Assembly (NCBI GenBank): GCA_963704535.1
Contig: OY969916.1
Coordinates: forward strand, 1,860,001-1,924,000
Direction of reading: 5' to 3'
Length of the DNA: 64,000 bases
Origin: G963704535 sp963704535
GTDB taxonomy: Bacteria; Chloroflexota; Chloroflexia; Chloroflexales; Roseiflexaceae
Part shown: piece by piece, positions 60,412 through 64,000 of the stretch
Numbering within the stretch: position 1 is the stretch's first letter
Layout: every line of letters begins with the position of its first letter
Notes under the pieces: generated by a model
Seen by the model: the letters and a program-made list of their open reading frames with translations, nothing else
What the model was told of the DNA's origin: nothing
Databases searched by the model: none
Program-made: the position numbers and the translations under genes

Positions 60412-60470
60412 ATCTGGGTTGGGTGGGGTGGTTTGGAGGGGCGACCCCTCCAAGCCTCCTCTGTTCTCGG
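60412..60470. repeat. Hairpin element, family C copy 3
   Basis: GGGTGGTTTGGAGGGGCGAC / CCCTCCAAGCCTCC, the GGAGGGG...CCCCTCC type seen at 430 and 2430, in the divergent gap upstream of the receiver gene. Confidence 0.6.
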
Positions 60471-60576
60471 AACGAAGTTGAGGTGACCGGCATGGTCGGT
60501 TCAAGTCGTGCGACGCTTCGAGGGACGCTTCAAGAGCGAGCGGGGCCGACGCTGCTAACATGGCAGGGTGATAGTC

Positions 60577-60655
60577 ATGCACTATTTATACCAGAAAATC
60601 GCGATCTTGATAAGATCGGGAATCCGGTGGCCGTAGCCCACATTATATAGTGCAT
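60577..60655. other. Spaced inverted repeat upstream of the synthetase promoter
   Basis: ATGCACTAT (60577-60585) and ATAGTGCAT (60647-60655), 61 bp apart, flank a further TCTTGAT/ATAAGATC dyad near 60600-60618. It might be a regulator site or a small structured RNA; nothing decides this. No gene is seen in 60351-61086. Confidence 0.4.
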
Positions 60656-60712
60656 AAACGACACTAAGCTCTGCTATTGTCCAAAAAGATCCCTGAAATT
60701 TTTAACGAGACC

Positions 60713-60741
60713 TTGACACACTCTAGAATACCCCTTATAAT
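60713..60741 (+). promoter_or_regulatory. Perfect sigma-70 promoter with a dyad, upstream of the NRPS gene
   Basis: TTGACA (60713-60718), 17 bp, TATAAT (60736-60741). CTCTAG (60721-60726) and CTAGAG (60743-60748) flank the -10 as an inverted repeat, a likely repressor or activator site. Confidence 0.8.
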
Positions 60742-61086
60742 GCTAGAGCTTCACTACTCTTCGTCATACTATCGCACATCTACGTCACAGTATCGTTTCG
60801 GGCAGTAGCGATCATCTCCTTTGCGATCCGTAGGAGATCTTTTGCCGGCAAACCGGATGGTTTCGCGCATCCCTGGCTTGTGGTAAATAATTCGCCTCAT
60901 TTCACTGCATGGTCGCGTGCAACAAGGCGATGGCATAAAATCCAGACCAAGAACTTCATACGAGCAGCACAGACAGTGCGGCGCTGCACATTCGTGATCT
61001 CTTGACCTCGCGATGTGTGAGGAGCCAGGGGAGGAGCCTTTGCTTGGGCTCTCTCCTCCTGTTCTTCTTGTCCAGTTGAGGTGTAC
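60742..61086 (+). other. Long untranslated leader of the NRPS gene
   Basis: About 340 nt from the promoter to the ATG with no open gene. Near its end GGGGAGGAGCC (61026-61040) can pair with GGGCTCTCTCCTCCT (61048-61062), followed by a pyrimidine tract GTTCTTCTTGT: a possible attenuator. Other small hairpins are likely but not decisive. Confidence 0.4.
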
Positions 61087-64000
61087 ATGAACGAGTCGAT
61101 GGCGACGTTCGTTGAGATCTTGCGTTCGAGGTCGCGTTCCCAGCCTGATCAACACGCCTACACCTTCCTCCTCGATGGGGAGGCCGGCGAGGCGCACCTG
61201 ACGTATCGCGACTTGGACCGGCAGGCGCGGGCGATCGGCGCGCTACAGCAGCGCTTTGGCCGGCCCGGCGAGCGTGCGCTGTTGCTCTACCCACCAGGGC
61301 TCGATTATATCGCCGCGTTCTTGGGCTGCCTCTACGCCGGCGTGATCGCTGTCCCGGCCTACCCACCCAACCCGGCCCGCCTGGAGCGAACGCTGCCCCG
61401 GCTGCGCGCGATCGTGCGTGACGCGCAGCCGACCTTCGCGCTCACCACCTCGCCGATCCTGGGCCTGGTCAGCGCGCTGGCGGCCCAGGACCCGGAGTTC
61501 CAGGCGTTGCGCTGGCTCGCCACCGATACGCTGGCGCCGGAGCTGGCCGACGAGTGGTGCGACCCGGCGGCGAGCGATACGACGCTGGCGTTTCTTCAGT
61601 ACACCTCCGGCTCCACCGCTACGCCCAAAGGCGTGATGGTCAGCCATGGCAACCTGCTGCACAACCAGCGCCTGATCAAGCAGGCTTTCGGGCACACCGA
61701 GCAGACGGTGGTCGCCGGCTGGCTGCCGCTGTACCACGATATGGGCCTGATCGGGAATGTGCTGCAACCGCTGTACCTGGGGACGCCCTGTGTCCTGATG
61801 TCGCCGGTGGCCTTTCTCCAGCGGCCCGCGCGCTGGCTGGAGGCGATCTCGCGCTATCAGGCCACTACCAGCGGCGGCCCCAATTTCGCCTACGATCTGT
61901 GCGTTCGGAAGATCGCCCCCGAGCAGCGGGCGGAGTTCGACCTGAGCAGGTGGACGGTGGCGTTTAATGGCGCCGAGCCGATCCGGCACGATACGCTGGA
62001 GCGCTTTGCGGCGGCTTTCGCCCCGTGCGGGTTCCGGCGCACGGCCTTCTACCCATGCTACGGGCTGGCCGAATCGACGCTGTTTGTGAGCGGCGTGGAG
62101 CAAGCGGCCGAGCCAACCGTCAGGGTCGTCGACGAGGCGGCGCTTGAGCGGCACCGGGTGCAGCCACGCGCCGGCACACCGGGCCGCACGCTGGTCGGCT
62201 CCGGGCGCACCTGGCAGGATCAAGCGGCCACGATCGTCGATCCGGTCGCCGGCACTCGCTGCCCGCCTGATCAGATCGGCGAGATCTGGGTCAGTGGGCC
62301 GAGCGTGGCGCAGGGCTACTGGCAGCAGCCGGACGAGACCGCGCGCACCTTCGGCGCCAGGCTGGCCGACGGCGCCGGTGGGCCGTTCCTGCGCACCGGC
62401 GACCTGGGCTTTATCCAGGACGGCGAGCTGTTCATCACCGGGCGGCTCAAGGATCTGATCATTATCCGCGGGCGCAACCACTACCCCCAGGATATCGAGC
62501 TGACGGTCGAGCGCAGCCACCGGGCGCTGCGGCCCGGCGGCGGCGCGGCCTTCACCGTCGAGCGCGACGGCGAGGAGCGCCTGGTGATTGTGCAGGAGAT
62601 CGAGCGCGAGCAGCGCAATGTCAATGTCGAGGCGGTCGCCGGGGCGATCCGCCAGGCAGTGGCGGAGCAGCACGAGCTGCACACCTACGCCGTCGTGCTG
62701 ATCAAGCCCGGCAGCCTGCCCAAGACCTCCAGCGGCAAGATCCAGCGCCACGCCTGCCGGGCCGATTACCTGGCCGGGCGGCTGGCGCCCCTCGGCAGCA
62801 GCGTGCTGGAGGAGGCCACGACCGAAGCGGATGCCGCCGAGCTGACCCGCGACACGCTGCTGGCGTACGCTGCGCCGGCGCGCCAGGAACTGCTGGAGAC
62901 CTACCTGCGGGACCAGATCGCGCGGGTGCTGGGCGTCGCCCCAGCGCAGGTGGACGCGCGCCAATCGACCAGCAGCCTGGGCATCGACTCGTTGATGGCG
63001 ATCGAGCTACAGCACCGGGTCGAGACCAGCCTGGGGACCAGCCTGCCGCTGGCGAGCCTGCTCCAGGGCGCGACAATCACCGAGCTTGCCGCACAAGTCC
63101 AGGCCAACCTGGTTGTGCCCGCTGGGGCAGTTGCTCCAGCGCTTGTCGCGGCGCCCGCGACCGATTCTTACCCGCTCTCGCACGGCCAGCAGGCGCTGTG
63201 GTTCCTGCACCAACTGGCGCCCACCAGCCCGGCCTACAATATCGCCAGCGCCGTGCGGATCAGGTCGGCGCTGGACATCGCGGCGCTGCGGCGGGCGTTC
63301 CAGGCGTTGATCGACCGCCACCCGGCCCTGCGCACCACCTTCTCCGCCCTGCACGGCGCGCCGATCCAGCATGTCCACGCCCAGGCCGAGGTCGCGTTCC
63401 AGGCCGAGGATGCCGCGAGCTGGAGCGTGGAGGCGCTCGACGCCCGCCTAGTCGAAGCGGCCCAGCGTCCCTTTGACCTGGAGCGCGGCCCGCTGCTGCG
63501 CGTCCACCTGTTCAGCCGCGCGCCGGAGGAGCATGTGTTGCTGCTGGCGCTGCACCACCTGGTGACTGACTTCTGGTCGCTGGCCGTGCTGGTGGATGAG
63601 CTGGGAGCGCTGTATGCGGCTACGGAGACCGGCGCTCAGGCCGAGATCACGCCCCTACCAGCGTACGCCGACTACGTTCGCTGGCAGGCCGAGCTACTGG
63701 CCAGCCCAGCCGGTGAGCGGCTGTGGGCCTACTGGCGCGGGCGGCTGGCCGGGGAGCTACCAGCGCTGAATCTGCCGACCGACCGACCGCGACCGCCGGT
63801 GCAGACCTACAATGGCGACGCGCAGGCGTTGCGGTTGAGCGCCGACCTCACGCGGCGGCTGCGCGACCTCGGTCGCGCCCACGACGCCACGCTGTATATG
63901 ACGCTGCTGGCGGCCTTCCAGGCGCTGCTGTTCCGCTACACCGGGCAGGAGGATCTGCTGATCGGCTCGCTGACCGCCGGGCGCGGCCCGGCCGCACTGG
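61087..64000 (+). CDS. Lipo-initiating non-ribosomal peptide synthetase: FAAL-PCP-condensation, runs off the window
   Basis: At least 971 residues of a cytosolic megasynthase. Residues 1-590 form a fatty acyl-AMP ligase: LTYRDLDRQARAIGALQQ, LQYTSGSTATPKGVMVSHGN (about 170-189), WLPLYHDMGLIGN, NGAEPIRHDTLERF, FYPCYGLAEST, FLRTGDLGF and KDLIIIRGRNHYPQDIE, with the late PKTSSGKIQRHAC. A carrier domain follows with LGIDSLMAIE (phosphopantetheine Ser635). A condensation domain begins at YPLSHGQQALWFLHQL and has HHLVTD (822-827). The enzyme would load a fatty acid as acyl-AMP, pass it to the carrier, and join it to the first amino acid, starting a lipopeptide. ATG 61087 has TTGAGGTG upstream. No break is seen in the frame. 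Confidence 0.93.
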   Translation, partial: MNESMATFVEILRSRSRSQPDQHAYTFLLDGEAGEAHLTYRDLDRQARAIGALQQRFGRPGERALLLYPPGLDYIAAFLGCLYAGVIAVPAYPPNPARLERTLPRLRAIVRDAQPTFALTTSPILGLVSALAAQDPEFQALRWLATDTLAPELADEWCDPAASDTTLAFLQYTSGSTATPKGVMVSHGNLLHNQRLIKQAFGHTEQTVVAGWLPLYHDMGLIGNVLQPLYLGTPCVLMSPVAFLQRPARWLEAISRYQATTSGGPNFAYDLCVRKIAPEQRAEFDLSRWTVAFNGAEPIRHDTLERFAAAFAPCGFRRTAFYPCYGLAESTLFVSGVEQAAEPTVRVVDEAALERHRVQPRAGTPGRTLVGSGRTWQDQAATIVDPVAGTRCPPDQIGEIWVSGPSVAQGYWQQPDETARTFGARLADGAGGPFLRTGDLGFIQDGELFITGRLKDLIIIRGRNHYPQDIELTVERSHRALRPGGGAAFTVERDGEERLVIVQEIEREQRNVNVEAVAGAIRQAVAEQHELHTYAVVLIKPGSLPKTSSGKIQRHACRADYLAGRLAPLGSSVLEEATTEADAAELTRDTLLAYAAPARQELLETYLRDQIARVLGVAPAQVDARQSTSSLGIDSLMAIELQHRVETSLGTSLPLASLLQGATITELAAQVQANLVVPAGAVAPALVAAPATDSYPLSHGQQALWFLHQLAPTSPAYNIASAVRIRSALDIAALRRAFQALIDRHPALRTTFSALHGAPIQHVHAQAEVAFQAEDAASWSVEALDARLVEAAQRPFDLERGPLLRVHLFSRAPEEHVLLLALHHLVTDFWSLAVLVDELGALYAATETGAQAEITPLPAYADYVRWQAELLASPAGERLWAYWRGRLAGELPALNLPTDRPRPPVQTYNGDAQALRLSADLTRRLRDLGRAHDATLYMTLLAAFQALLFRYTGQEDLLIGSLTAGRGPAAL

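Noticed and set aside
61243..62964. Long open frame antisense to the synthetase
   Set aside because: It mirrors the FAAL coding sequence in GC-rich DNA; the plus-strand protein has complete motifs and the antisense product has none. The same holds for the antisense frame at 29871-31547.
1..64000. tRNA, rRNA or tmRNA genes
   Set aside because: No T-loop GTTCRA pattern with a matching cloverleaf and no conserved rRNA stretch was found in the gaps by eye; a covariance-model scan would be needed to exclude them fully.

Overview
The window is a high-GC bacterial chromosome segment that reads as Chloroflexota, most likely class Chloroflexia. This is inferred from the gene set and habits, not from a marker gene. 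The pointers are an rpmH-rnpA-yidC-jag string without yidD, a class II HMG-CoA reductase, LexA operators of the CGAAC-N4-GTT type, secreted proteins ending in a Thr/Pro stalk and a YLP(M/L) tail, and a heavy load of short intergenic repeats. No rRNA, tRNA or CRISPR array was seen.

Layout. 1-5.2 kb: end of a glycosyltransferase, a PAP2-like membrane protein, a LacD-type aldolase, a stalked surface protein and an OmpR-type regulator. 5.7-12.5 kb: a one-domain Clp-type unfoldase, then a leftward rpmH-rnpA-yidC-jag-pfkB operon and a three-domain S1 protein. 12.6-18 kb: a split chelatase ATPase/VWA pair, a secreted metzincin and a lipoprotein. 18.2-25 kb: HMG-CoA reductase, lexA, a two-component pair, HMG-CoA lyase and an HD hydrolase. 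25-40 kb: two MacB-like ABC export modules, a double substrate-binding lipoprotein, a stress protein and a HAD phosphatase. 40.3-45.7 kb: a DNA-repair module (PolX N-terminal-like HhH protein, XPB helicase, Bax1-like nuclease) behind a consensus promoter with a LexA box, interrupted by an ISAzo13-like insertion sequence. 45.7-60.4 kb: oxidoreductases, an ECF sigma/anti-sigma pair, an ArsR-ArsC fusion, regulators, a GGDEF-EAL protein, an HTH-FGE-like membrane protein opposite an M23-like protein, and msrPQ. 61 kb to the end: the start of a FAAL-PCP-C lipopeptide synthetase.

How the genes work together. LexA probably represses itself and the HhH-XPB-Bax1 module, which would give an SOS-inducible, archaeal-style helicase/nuclease repair unit. 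Three hairpin repeat families (called A, B and C here) and many 7-bp tandem repeats sit at gene ends, and the 7-bp repeats run into coding sequence in at least three genes.

Caution on sequence quality. Eight reading-frame breaks in five genes are all repaired by removing one base. Single-base insertion errors in the assembly are therefore at least as likely as real pseudogenes.
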